NCBI RefSeq assembly: GCF_019884785.1
Contig: NZ_CP082326.1
Span: 3,279,355 to 3,343,354, forward strand
DNA: 64,000 nucleotides
Reading direction: 5' to 3'
From: Crassaminicella profunda
GTDB taxonomy: Bacteria; Bacillota; Clostridia; Peptostreptococcales; Thermotaleaceae
Part shown: positions 24,727 through 32,137 of the stretch, piece after piece
How positions within the stretch are numbered: position 1 is the stretch's first letter
How the letters are laid out: every line of letters starts with the position of its first letter
Made by a program: the position numbers and the translations under genes
Notes under the pieces: generated by a model
The model's input: the letters and a program-made list of their open reading frames with translations, nothing else
Databases searched by the model: none
What the model was told of the DNA's origin: nothing

Positions 24727-25725
24727 TTACCTAATAAAATATGGTGTCTTACAAGGTGCATTCCAATATCTTAGTAATTCATCATCCATTCTTGCTATAC
24801 AAATTTGAAATCCTGCTGCTTCTTGAACAGTTAGTATTTCATCTACTACACTAGCTACAACCTCAATTCCCTTTTCTTCTAAATATTTATGGCATTTTCT
24901 ATATACAATCAACTGCTCCATAAGTGTTGTCGCTCCTGAACCATTGATCATTACCATTAATTTTTCTCCTGTTTTTACATTCAAATCATTAAGCAAGGCA
25001 TCCATCATGATTACGGCTGTTTCATCAGCAGTCTTCATCTTCATACGTCCGCCTCCACCTTCACCATGCTGTCCCATCCCCACTTCCATTTCATCTTCAT
25101 CTAATGTAGAGATCATATTACCAGTAGCTGGATGAGTTGCACCCCTTGCAGCTACTGCAAGTGTTGCCATATTATCAGAAAACTTTTGAGCGATTTGTGC
25201 TACTTCCTCTAATGACTTTCCTTCAGCAGCAGCTCCTCCCGCTATCTTATATAGAGGAACACATCCCACCAAACCTCTTCTATCTTCTCCTCTTTCTCTT
25301 GGAGCATTAGAAATATCTTCTTGTGTAACCACTTTTATAACATTCATTCCTTCTTTTTGTACTGCTTTCATGGTTAGATTTCCTGTAAGCATATCACCCG
25401 CATGGTTGAGTACTACAAACAATACACCTTTTCCCTTATCTGCCATCTTTATAGCTTCTATACATCTTTGTGGTCCTGGAGCAGCACAAATATCTCCTGG
25501 AACAGAAATATCAACCATCCCATCTCCAACAAAACCACTTATTGCTGGCTCATGCCCCGTTCCCCCTAATGTAACAATTGTAACCCGGTCTGCATCCTTC
25601 AATTTTTTATTTACTATAAGATTATTTTCTGTAAGCTCAATAGTATCCCCATTGGATAATGCTAATCCTTCCAAAAGCTCCTGTGTTAGGTTTTTGGGAC
25701 TGTTTATAAATTTTTTCATTTTCAT
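24727..25725 (-). CDS. DhaK-like dihydroxyacetone-type kinase, substrate-binding subunit
   Basis: The 332-residue protein has the DhaK fold motifs GGTGHEPAISGFVGDGM and, near 220, MGQHGEGGGG. The latter holds His220, in the place of the histidine that covalently binds the keto sugar. Loops around the substrate differ from the true DhaK at 30.8 kb: here LNHAGDMLTG, there KNYTGDVMNF. This suggests a different ketose-type substrate. It is cotranscribed with DhaL-like and lsrF genes. GGGGGA lies upstream of the start. Confidence 0.85.
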   Translation of the reverse strand: MKMKKFINSPKNLTQELLEGLALSNGDTIELTENNLIVNKKLKDADRVTIVTLGGTGHEPAISGFVGDGMVDISVPGDICAAPGPQRCIEAIKMADKGKGVLFVVLNHAGDMLTGNLTMKAVQKEGMNVIKVVTQEDISNAPRERGEDRRGLVGCVPLYKIAGGAAAEGKSLEEVAQIAQKFSDNMATLAVAARGATHPATGNMISTLDEDEMEVGMGQHGEGGGGRMKMKTADETAVIMMDALLNDLNVKTGEKLMVMINGSGATTLMEQLIVYRKCHKYLEEKGIEVVASVVDEILTVQEAAGFQICIARMDDELLRYWNAPCKTPYFIR

Positions 25726-25741
25726 TTTAATAGATCCCCCT

Positions 25742-26374
25742 TTAACTATTCTTTTCTATTCCCTTTACAAAGCCTTCAAAAAATAAAGATATAGATACTG
25801 CCCCTGGATCCTTATGACCTAAACTCTTTTCCTTTAAGTTTTTGGCTCTTCCAAATTTTGCAATAAAGTTAACCGTATTTTCCGCTCCTTCTTTGGCTAC
25901 CTTTGCTGCATCCTTTAGCATTTCTTGCATGTTCTTATTCGAATTTTTGATCTCCTCAACAGCAGGAATAAATGCATCCATCATTGTTTTATCTCCTACT
26001 TTTGCATTAGAAATGCCTTTTAAAGCATCCATTGAAGAACTGAATATTTTTTTTAATATGTCCTTGTCTACTTCTTGTTCATCCTCTAACCCATCAGCAA
26101 GTCCTGTAAATATGGTTCCCCATAAAGGTCCTGCTGAGCCACCACTAACACCCATAATCTTCCATCCTAAATCATCAAAAAAATTCTTAAGCAAAATATC
26201 ATTTTCCCATTTTTCTACAGCAGTCTCTATGACCTCTGCGATCTTATGTATTGTAACACCGTGATCTCCATCACCTGTTACAGAATCAAGTTCAGACAAC
26301 ATCTCATTGTTTTCTTTTAATATTTTTGCAGATGATTTCAGACCATTTTTCCAGTCTATAATGGTTAATTTCAT
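25742..26374 (-). CDS. DhaL-like kinase subunit
   Basis: The 210-residue protein carries the DhaL signature: DSVTGDGDHGVTIHKIA (nucleotide/Mg aspartates), GVSGGSAGPLWGTIF and KVGDKTMMDAFIPA, ending SLGHKDPGAVSISLFF. It provides the nucleotide half of a two-subunit dihydroxyacetone-type kinase with the DhaK-like protein. Whether it uses free ATP or ADP charged by a DhaM cannot be told; a DhaM is encoded 4 kb away with a second DhaKL. It is the first gene of the operon, behind AGGAGGGAGG. Confidence 0.87.
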   Translation of the reverse strand: MKLTIIDWKNGLKSSAKILKENNEMLSELDSVTGDGDHGVTIHKIAEVIETAVEKWENDILLKNFFDDLGWKIMGVSGGSAGPLWGTIFTGLADGLEDEQEVDKDILKKIFSSSMDALKGISNAKVGDKTMMDAFIPAVEEIKNSNKNMQEMLKDAAKVAKEGAENTVNFIAKFGRAKNLKEKSLGHKDPGAVSISLFFEGFVKGIEKNS

Positions 26375-26450
26375 ATCCTCCCTCCTCTTTCTTTTTTATA
26401 TTTTTCCTATAGTAATATTACGCTGGATATATTATGAATATCACTAAAAT

Positions 26451-26474
26451 TAACATTTGTTATAACATTTGTTA
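26451..26474. promoter_or_regulatory. Tandem 12-bp operator-like repeats in the SorC/DhaL intergenic region
   Basis: TAACATTTGTTA occurs twice back to back (26451-26462 and 26463-26474). Each copy is nearly palindromic (TAACA/TGTTA). They lie between divergent genes, where a SorC-family repressor would bind. Confidence 0.55.
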
Positions 26475-26532
26475 ATACAATATAGTAATTATACTTTTCT
26501 ATTTCTAATTGGATCTATTAAGGAGGAAATCT

Positions 26533-27477
26533 ATGATATATAACGAAGGTGAGATATTAAAACTTGTAGAAGTAGCAAAAATGTATTATGAAGAAAATAT
26601 GACGCAAGCAAATATAGCAAAAAATCTCAAAGTTTCTAGACCACTTATTAGTAAGATGCTAACAAAGGCTCGTGAACTTGGTATTGTACATATTGAAATA
26701 AAATCTCCATATACCAGCAACACCTTTTTAGCAAATCAATTGAAAAGTTTATTCAATTTACAAGGAGGTATCATTACCCCTCAAGCAAATACAGAGTATT
26801 TAACAGAACAACTCATATTAGCTCATGCTTTTCATTATATTGAGGATATTTTAAATGAAGTAAATTATTTAGGCCTAGGGTGGGGATATGAAATAGAAGC
26901 TCTAATAAAAAAAATTGAATCAAGTGCAAGCATTCAAAATTTCAAAGGAGAAATATGTCCACTAATAGGAAGTGCTTCCATCCCTAATAGAGGCTATCAT
27001 CCTAATGAAATAGTAAGAGTTTTTTCAGAAAAGACAGGAGGTACTCCACACTATATTTTTGCACCTGCATTTCCTGCTACAAAGGATGAGCAAGGTCTAT
27101 ATGTTCATACGGACAACTATCATAATATTTTTAAAATATGGTCTATCTTAGACACTGTTATCGTTAGTATCGATACTTATCCTTCTGTTCCAGATCAAGC
27201 TACTGCACTAAGATTTGGAAAATCTCTACATGAGAAAAAAGCTGTAGGAATGATTTTGTCTTACTATTTTGATAAATTAGGCAATATCATCAAAGGAGAA
27301 AATGATTATGCTATTCATATACCATTAGAAAAACTTAAAAAGATAAAAAGGGTTATTGGAATATGTACAAATACCAATAATATTTATTCCATTATAGGTG
27401 CATTGCAAACAGGACTTCTAACTCATCTTATTACAGATGAACAAACAGCATCCAATATCATAAAGAATCAAACTTAG
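26533..27477 (+). CDS. SorC-family sugar-binding transcriptional regulator
   Basis: The start is the ATG behind AAGGAGG, giving 314 residues. The N-terminal HTH reads MTQANIAKNLKVSRPLISKM. The remaining roughly 250 residues match the SorC/DeoR-type sugar-phosphate-binding domain (LGWGYEIEALI; SVPDQATALRFG). LsrR belongs to this family, and this gene diverges from the DhaL/DhaK/LsrF/VOC operon, so it is the likely repressor, relieved by a phosphorylated substrate. Confidence 0.9.
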   Translation: MIYNEGEILKLVEVAKMYYEENMTQANIAKNLKVSRPLISKMLTKARELGIVHIEIKSPYTSNTFLANQLKSLFNLQGGIITPQANTEYLTEQLILAHAFHYIEDILNEVNYLGLGWGYEIEALIKKIESSASIQNFKGEICPLIGSASIPNRGYHPNEIVRVFSEKTGGTPHYIFAPAFPATKDEQGLYVHTDNYHNIFKIWSILDTVIVSIDTYPSVPDQATALRFGKSLHEKKAVGMILSYYFDKLGNIIKGENDYAIHIPLEKLKKIKRVIGICTNTNNIYSIIGALQTGLLTHLITDEQTASNIIKNQT

Positions 27478-27481
27478 AAAA

Positions 27482-27561
27482 ATATGCAGGAAAAAGGATT
27501 GTCTATTCCTCTCCAAATAACTACTCTCATGATTTAGTTTTTGTTTTCAAATAATTAGGTA
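27482..27561 (-). repeat. Dispersed repeat, copy B
   Basis: This matches 10442-10521. It includes the 3' end of the small minus-strand membrane gene and its probable terminator. Similarity fades after about 27590. Confidence 0.75.
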
Positions 27562-27858
27562 TTTCATAAAAAAAGCCCCTAATAGTTTATCTCTGATTAT
27601 TAATACTGTAGAATGTTTTTGTCCATCACAACATTCTACACCCAATCCCTTCGTATAAGAGATATACTCTAAATCAACATACCATATATAATGAATATTA
27701 GAAAGTAATCTCCAGGAATCTCTAACTCCTATTAGAAAAAACATAATCAATATACTGTTTCCCCATGAACATATAAAAGGTATTCCCGTTATCCATAACG
27801 AAGGTACTTTATATATAATGATTAAACTATGAATATAATAATTCAATAGGCTATTCAT
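27547..27858 (-). CDS. Small membrane protein of unknown function (possible)
   Basis: From the ATG at 27858 the product has about 103 residues with two hydrophobic segments, then a soluble tail with YISYTKGLGVECCDGQKHST. No good RBS is visible, and the start is close to that of the divergent lipoprotein gene. Support for a real gene comes from its last codons and terminator, which are duplicated at 10442-10545. It may itself be decaying. Confidence 0.4.
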   Translation of the reverse strand: MNSLLNYYIHSLIIIYKVPSLWITGIPFICSWGNSILIMFFLIGVRDSWRLLSNIHYIWYVDLEYISYTKGLGVECCDGQKHSTVLIIRDKLLGAFFMKYLII

Positions 27859-27875
27859 TTTGAGGAGGCTTTGCT

Positions 27876-28679
27876 GTGAAAAAAATATTGTTGGCATTCA
27901 TGATTTTGTTTGTTTTAACTAGTTGTAATCAAAACAAAAGTATGAATAATGAAAAGGATACTTTCAACAATAAAATTTCTACATATAAAGAAATAATAAA
28001 AGATGGAAAAGTAGAAATCGATAGTATTTCATATGATATCAAATCAATCACGAAGATTACATATACATACGATGATAATGAGAATATTATAGAAAAAGTC
28101 ATTACAAATGATGATTCTAAAATGCATATTGAGTATCTATATAAAAATAATCAACTAATTGAAGATAGACAATTCTCAAATGACGAATTATCATTTACTA
28201 CTTACTACTATTATGAAGATAATCTGCTGCTAAAAAAGAGGACGATTTCTAAGGGCAATTTAGAAATCATTTCAGAGTATTCTTATGGTAATAAGATTAA
28301 GACCCAAACACATTACCGTTCAGACGGCAGCATATCCTTTATCTCAACCGCATACCTAGATGACCATGATAAGATATTGAAAGTCATTAATACTAAAGGA
28401 GACGGAAAGGTTATGACTTCAAGTACTTTCCATTATGATAATGATTTTTTGATCAAGGTAATTCGTGAGAGAGAGGGTGTTTGTATTACAACTTCTAATT
28501 ACGCGTACAATAATGTTGGTGATAAAATTATGGATTACATTATCTTTCATGACAAAGTAAATACTTTGATAGCCATGTTCTATGACTATGAATATGATGA
28601 GAATTTATTACCTAAAACGGTTACAATCTATCGAGTACAGTCATCCATAGCAGATAAAGATATTAGGGACTATCCGTAA
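27876..28679 (+). CDS. Lipoprotein with YD/RHS-like beta repeats
   Basis: A GTG start follows TGAGGAGGCTTTGCT. The 267-residue product has a lipoprotein signal (lipobox VLTSC, Cys17) and repeated strands such as YTYDDNENIIEKV, YLYKNNQLIEDRQ, YYYEDNLLLKKR and FHYDNDFLIKVI. These resemble YD/RHS-type repeats. It is probably a surface-attached protein; its function is unknown. Its stop codon is fused directly to a gene relic (28678-28738). Confidence 0.75.
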   Translation: MKKILLAFMILFVLTSCNQNKSMNNEKDTFNNKISTYKEIIKDGKVEIDSISYDIKSITKITYTYDDNENIIEKVITNDDSKMHIEYLYKNNQLIEDRQFSNDELSFTTYYYYEDNLLLKKRTISKGNLEIISEYSYGNKIKTQTHYRSDGSISFISTAYLDDHDKILKVINTKGDGKVMTSSTFHYDNDFLIKVIREREGVCITTSNYAYNNVGDKIMDYIIFHDKVNTLIAMFYDYEYDENLLPKTVTIYRVQSSIADKDIRDYP

Positions 28680-28738
28680 TTTTTCACATTTAAAGCCTTT
28701 AGCTTCTTGATAGTATAGTTCTTTTTTCAAAATTGAAA
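28678..28738 (-). pseudogene. Relic of the 3' end of the gene at 14712-15047
   Basis: About 60 bp match 14722-14790. The minus-strand reading SILKKELYYQEAKGFKCEKL corresponds to SILKEELYYQGAKGLGCEKL there. No other part of that gene is present. Confidence 0.7.
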
Positions 28739-28803
28739 CGCTCTCTGTAAATTAAGTTTTTGCCCAACACCAACTTACATACTAACTCTCAAAAATCATA
28801 AAT

Positions 28804-29424
28804 TTATTGATTAATTTCTATGTAAATGTGATTAAAAATGGGTAATCCATTATCCCACAGTGTTAAGAAGTAGTCTTCTTTCAAGGTTCTATTTCCAGGA
28901 AGTTTTCCATTTTCATCATATTTTTTCTTAGAATCATAAAAATATAATTCTTTCTTATCATTTTTATAGCCTATTAATGTCATATAGTGTTGCCATCTAT
29001 AGCTTTGACCAATTAAAACGATAATAGGTTCTCCTTTTGCTAATCTTCTTTTTAAAGTTTCTAAATTTCCTTTAAATAATTTTGGTTTTAATTCCTTTGA
29101 CTCAAAATAAGTTAAAATTCCTTTAGGAAAAACATAACCTGAAAAAGGAATTTTAAAAGGTATTTCTTCATATACCTGAAAGCCCTTAGCTTCTACTCCA
29201 AAATTACGCAAAATAAATGCAGTAGCATATGCTGCACATTTATTAGGTGGTTGTATCTCAAATCTATTTGTTTTTGATATGATAAAACTCTCAGGCTGAC
29301 TAACTGATAAAGTATCTTTTTCTGGAAACGGATAAATAAGATAACTACTACATCCTAAAATACAAAATAAAATAACTACTATAAGAATTATAGCTTTCTT
29401 AAGGCTCTTATCATTTGCATCCAT
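28804..29424 (-). CDS. Membrane-anchored C39-like cysteine peptidase
   Basis: I use the ATG behind GGGAGGG, giving 206 residues. One N-terminal membrane helix precedes a domain with NKCAAYATAFILRNFG (candidate catalytic Cys), WQHYMTLIGY (candidate His) and LYFYDSKK (candidate Asp). This is the C39/papain-like layout seen in bacteriocin-processing and cell-surface peptidases. No transporter fusion or bacteriocin precursor is nearby, so its target is unknown. Confidence 0.75.
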   Translation of the reverse strand: MDANDKSLKKAIILIVVILFCILGCSSYLIYPFPEKDTLSVSQPESFIISKTNRFEIQPPNKCAAYATAFILRNFGVEAKGFQVYEEIPFKIPFSGYVFPKGILTYFESKELKPKLFKGNLETLKRRLAKGEPIIVLIGQSYRWQHYMTLIGYKNDKKELYFYDSKKKYDENGKLPGNRTLKEDYFLTLWDNGLPIFNHIYIEINQ

Positions 29425-29506
29425 ACTAGACTTCCCTCCCTGAAACATCAATACAATAATTCTGTCACATGCATAGATAAAAATTTCTTTAAAAAATATA
29501 CTACCC

Positions 29507-29549
29507 ATACATTTTAACATAATTTTACAACAATCAGCATATAGACAGA
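29507..29549. repeat. Dispersed repeat shared with 15065-15107
   Basis: Both places contain TTTTAACATAATTTTA, a variable stretch of similar length, then ATATAGACAG. They lie upstream of, or within, accessory-gene patches. Confidence 0.55.
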
Positions 29550-29643
29550 AATTTATCCATAACGCTTTTATTAAAAAACTTAGAAGTCTTGTTGATAACA
29601 GTCAAATAATTCATACTTTATCAACTTTTTATAAACAAAAGTT

Positions 29644-29685
29644 AATAAAAAAGAAGAAGACAGATAATAAATATCTCTTCTTCTT
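29644..29685 (-). terminator. Terminator of dhaKLM
   Basis: AAGAAGAAGA (29651-29660) pairs with TCTTCTTCTT (29676-29685). On the minus strand a T-run follows. It lies about 65 bp after the dhaM stop codon. Confidence 0.75.
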
Positions 29686-29750
29686 AATCTTTATCTAACC
29701 TAATAACATATTTAATTCTTTTAATATCCTTATTGGTCTACTAGAATGGC

Positions 29751-30140
29751 TTATCTTTTAGATAAATTTTTACTTTCCTCTGCTACAGCTTTTACTTCTT
29801 CTAGAGAACTCCCTATAGCTGCTTGTACAGATGCAGCAATACTTCCCTCTACAATAGGTGCGTCTGCTATGACTATTTTTTCTCTCATCTTATCTTCTAA
29901 TAAATCCAAAGCAAGTTCTGTACTCAGAATAGCACTTCCTAAGTCTACAAGTATTAAAACCCCTTCTTCACTATATACTTTTTCAATGGCTGCCATAATT
30001 TTTGTAGCATCTGTTCCAATTCTTCCATCATCCGTTCCACCTGCAGCCTCGATTTTAACATTATCAGCCATTTGACTACAAAGTTCTACAATACCTTTAG
30101 CTATTTTTTCACTATGAGAAACAATTACCATTCCTACCAT
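29751..30140 (-). CDS. dhaM: PTS-dependent dihydroxyacetone kinase phosphotransfer subunit DhaM
   Basis: The ATG at 30140 behind AAAGGAG gives 129 residues. VIVSHSEKIAKG places the phosphorylatable His at residue 9, as in EIIA-Man-type DhaM. EAAGGTDDGRIGTDATKIMAAI and LVDLGSAILSTELAL are family motifs. It has only the EIIA-like domain, without HPr or EI extensions. It passes phosphate from HPr to ADP bound on DhaL. Confidence 0.93.
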   Translation of the reverse strand: MVGMVIVSHSEKIAKGIVELCSQMADNVKIEAAGGTDDGRIGTDATKIMAAIEKVYSEEGVLILVDLGSAILSTELALDLLEDKMREKIVIADAPIVEGSIAASVQAAIGSSLEEVKAVAEESKNLSKR

Positions 30141-30154
30141 TTTCAAAACTCCTT

Positions 30155-30781
30155 TTATATTAAAGTATCTGCTATTGCCTTTATCATTAAATAGCTAGAA
30201 GTTGCTCCGGGATCTTGATGTCCTATACTCCGTTCTCCCAAATAACTAGCTCTTCCTTTTGTAGCAATAATATTTTTTGTTTTTTCAACACCTTCACAAG
30301 CAGCATAGGTAGCCTTATTAAAAGCTATAGATAATTCGTCCCCTTGTTCTATAGATTCTTTCAATGCTTCATATGCTGGAATTAATGCATCTAGCATTGT
30401 TTTTTCTCCTATTTGAGCTTTTCCTCTCATGACAATCCCTTTAATAGCTTCCTCAAACATTTTTATAATTGTTTTCTTATCTAATTCGATCTTGCCTTTA
30501 GCTACTATTGATGCTTTTAAAAATGCAGTTCCATAAAGAGGACCCGATGCCCCTCCTACTGTAGATATTAATGTCATAGCTGTTGTTTTTAAAATCTCTC
30601 CACAATCATCAGATTTAACTTCTTCTAGTTTTTTGGATACTGCAGCAAATCCTTTATTCATATTAATACCATGATCTGCATCCCCTATGGCAGCATCCAG
30701 CTCTGTTAATAATTGTTTGTTTTCATTCATCTTTATACCAATATTTTTTAATACCCTCACAAGCAATTCTCCTGTAATCAT
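30155..30781 (-). CDS. dhaL: Dihydroxyacetone kinase subunit DhaL
   Basis: I choose the start MITGELLVRVL behind AGGAGGGG, giving 208 residues. Family motifs present are DAAIGDADHGINMNKGF (metal-binding aspartates), VGGASGPLYGTAFL, QIGEKTMLDALIPA and SIGHQDPGATSSYL. DhaL holds ADP, which DhaM rephosphorylates, and phosphorylates the DhaK-bound substrate. It lies between dhaK and dhaM with short gaps. Confidence 0.93.
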   Translation of the reverse strand: MITGELLVRVLKNIGIKMNENKQLLTELDAAIGDADHGINMNKGFAAVSKKLEEVKSDDCGEILKTTAMTLISTVGGASGPLYGTAFLKASIVAKGKIELDKKTIIKMFEEAIKGIVMRGKAQIGEKTMLDALIPAYEALKESIEQGDELSIAFNKATYAACEGVEKTKNIIATKGRASYLGERSIGHQDPGATSSYLMIKAIADTLI

Positions 30782-30814
30782 ATACCACCCCTCCTCTGTC
30801 ATTATTTGTTTATA

Positions 30815-31807
30815 CTATATTTGCTTGAATGCTGGTGTATCTGCTTTTTCATCTAATAATTCTTTTAATTCATCATCAAGCTTTAATATGGATATTGAAA
30901 ATCCTGCCATTTCAATGGAAGTCATATAATTTCCAACTATAGTTTTATAAGTCTTTATCCCTTTTTCTTTCAATATTTTATCTACTTCATTATTAGCAAT
31001 ATACAATTCCATAAGAGGTGTTCCTCCTAAACCATTTACCAAAACAACAACCTCTTCATTTTCATTGATTTGTATATCTGCTAATATTTTATCCATTAAA
31101 TGTGTTACAATCTCTCTAGCATTCTTTATTTTATCTCTATGGGTTCCAGGCTCACCATGTATTCCTAATCCAATTTCCATTTCATCTTCTGGCAATTCAA
31201 AACCTGGTTTTCCAACTGCTGGTATAGTACAAGGGGTTAAAGCCATTCCCATAGATCTTACATTTTTTATAACCTTCTCTGCAATTCGTTTCACTTCATC
31301 TAACTTCAGCCCTTTTTCAGCAGCCGCTCCAGCAATCTTGTGTACAAAAATAGTTCCTGCAATTCCTCGTCTACCAGTAGTATATGTACTGTTTTCAACA
31401 GCAACATCATCGTTTACAACAACGCTCTCTACTTTAATACCTTCTGCATCAGCTAATTCCATAGCCATTTCAAAATTCATCACGTCACCTGTATAATTTT
31501 TGATTACTAAAAGTACACCTTTTCCTTGATCTACTGCTTTTATAGCTTCAAATACTTGATCTGGCGTTGGAGATGTAAAAACTTCTCCTGCTATAGCCCC
31601 ATCTAACATTCCTTCTCCTACAAATCCTCCATGGGAAGGTTCATGTCCACTTCCTCCACCGCTGACTAAAGTTACTTTTTCTTTCAAATTTGCTCTAACT
31701 AACACATCAAAGCCTTCTACTCTTTTTACATATTCAGGATAAGCTTTTACAATCCCTTCTAGCATTTCATTGACTACATTTTCTGGATTATTAATAATTT
31801 TTTTCAA
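30815..31807 (-). CDS. dhaK: Dihydroxyacetone kinase subunit DhaK
   Basis: The start is a TTG behind GAGGAGGAA. The 330-residue protein has GGGSGHEPSHGGFVGEGMLD (substrate pocket, His55 in GHEP), KNYTGDVMNFEMA, and GLGIHGEPG with His217, the residue expected to bind dihydroxyacetone covalently. It forms the PTS-dependent kinase with DhaL and DhaM, giving dihydroxyacetone phosphate. No glycerol dehydrogenase or DhaR is in the window. Confidence 0.94.
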   Translation of the reverse strand: MKKIINNPENVVNEMLEGIVKAYPEYVKRVEGFDVLVRANLKEKVTLVSGGGSGHEPSHGGFVGEGMLDGAIAGEVFTSPTPDQVFEAIKAVDQGKGVLLVIKNYTGDVMNFEMAMELADAEGIKVESVVVNDDVAVENSTYTTGRRGIAGTIFVHKIAGAAAEKGLKLDEVKRIAEKVIKNVRSMGMALTPCTIPAVGKPGFELPEDEMEIGLGIHGEPGTHRDKIKNAREIVTHLMDKILADIQINENEEVVVLVNGLGGTPLMELYIANNEVDKILKEKGIKTYKTIVGNYMTSIEMAGFSISILKLDDELKELLDEKADTPAFKQI

Positions 31808-31826
31808 AATCTATTCCTCCTCTACA

Positions 31827-31883
31827 TTATAAATAGAAATATAAACACCCGGCAAAAGTAGTTATGCTATTTTCAATAGTCAT
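31827..31883 (-). CDS. 18-residue leader-like peptide or truncated DUF2892 relic
   Basis: ATG at 31883 sits 8 bp after AAAAAGGAGG. The frame codes MTIENSITTFAGCLYFYL and stops 19 bp before the dhaK start. The first residues resemble the start of DUF2892 membrane proteins (MTIENxIRxxAG), so it may be a decayed gene whose RBS survives. Alternatively it is a translated leader coupled to dhaK. Confidence 0.4.
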   Translation of the reverse strand: MTIENSITTFAGCLYFYL

Positions 31884-32137
31884 TTGATTGCCTCCTTTTT
31901 AATTATATTTTTATACCCTCGTATTTATTCTGCTCCTAAATAGTTTTCAAGTTTTTATGCTACAATGCCATATGAAGCCATACTCCATCATTATTATAAA
32001 TACCAACTTAATGTTTTAAAAACCACATTGTTCCTATAATACTAAAAGCTGATAAGATTTATCATGAATTGATAAATTTTATCAGCTTTATCCTATATGA
32101 AAGAATATTTCAACTCCATTTCAATATTCAAAGGCAC
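31884..32137. other. dhaKLM upstream region and ABC exporter terminator
   Basis: The region is AT-rich. A 20-bp hairpin (32045-32064/32070-32089, AAAGCTGATAA/TTATCAGCTTT ends) lies about 50 bp after the ABC exporter stop codon and is followed on the minus strand by TTTTAG; it is the likely terminator. No clear promoter for dhaK could be chosen. Confidence 0.65.
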
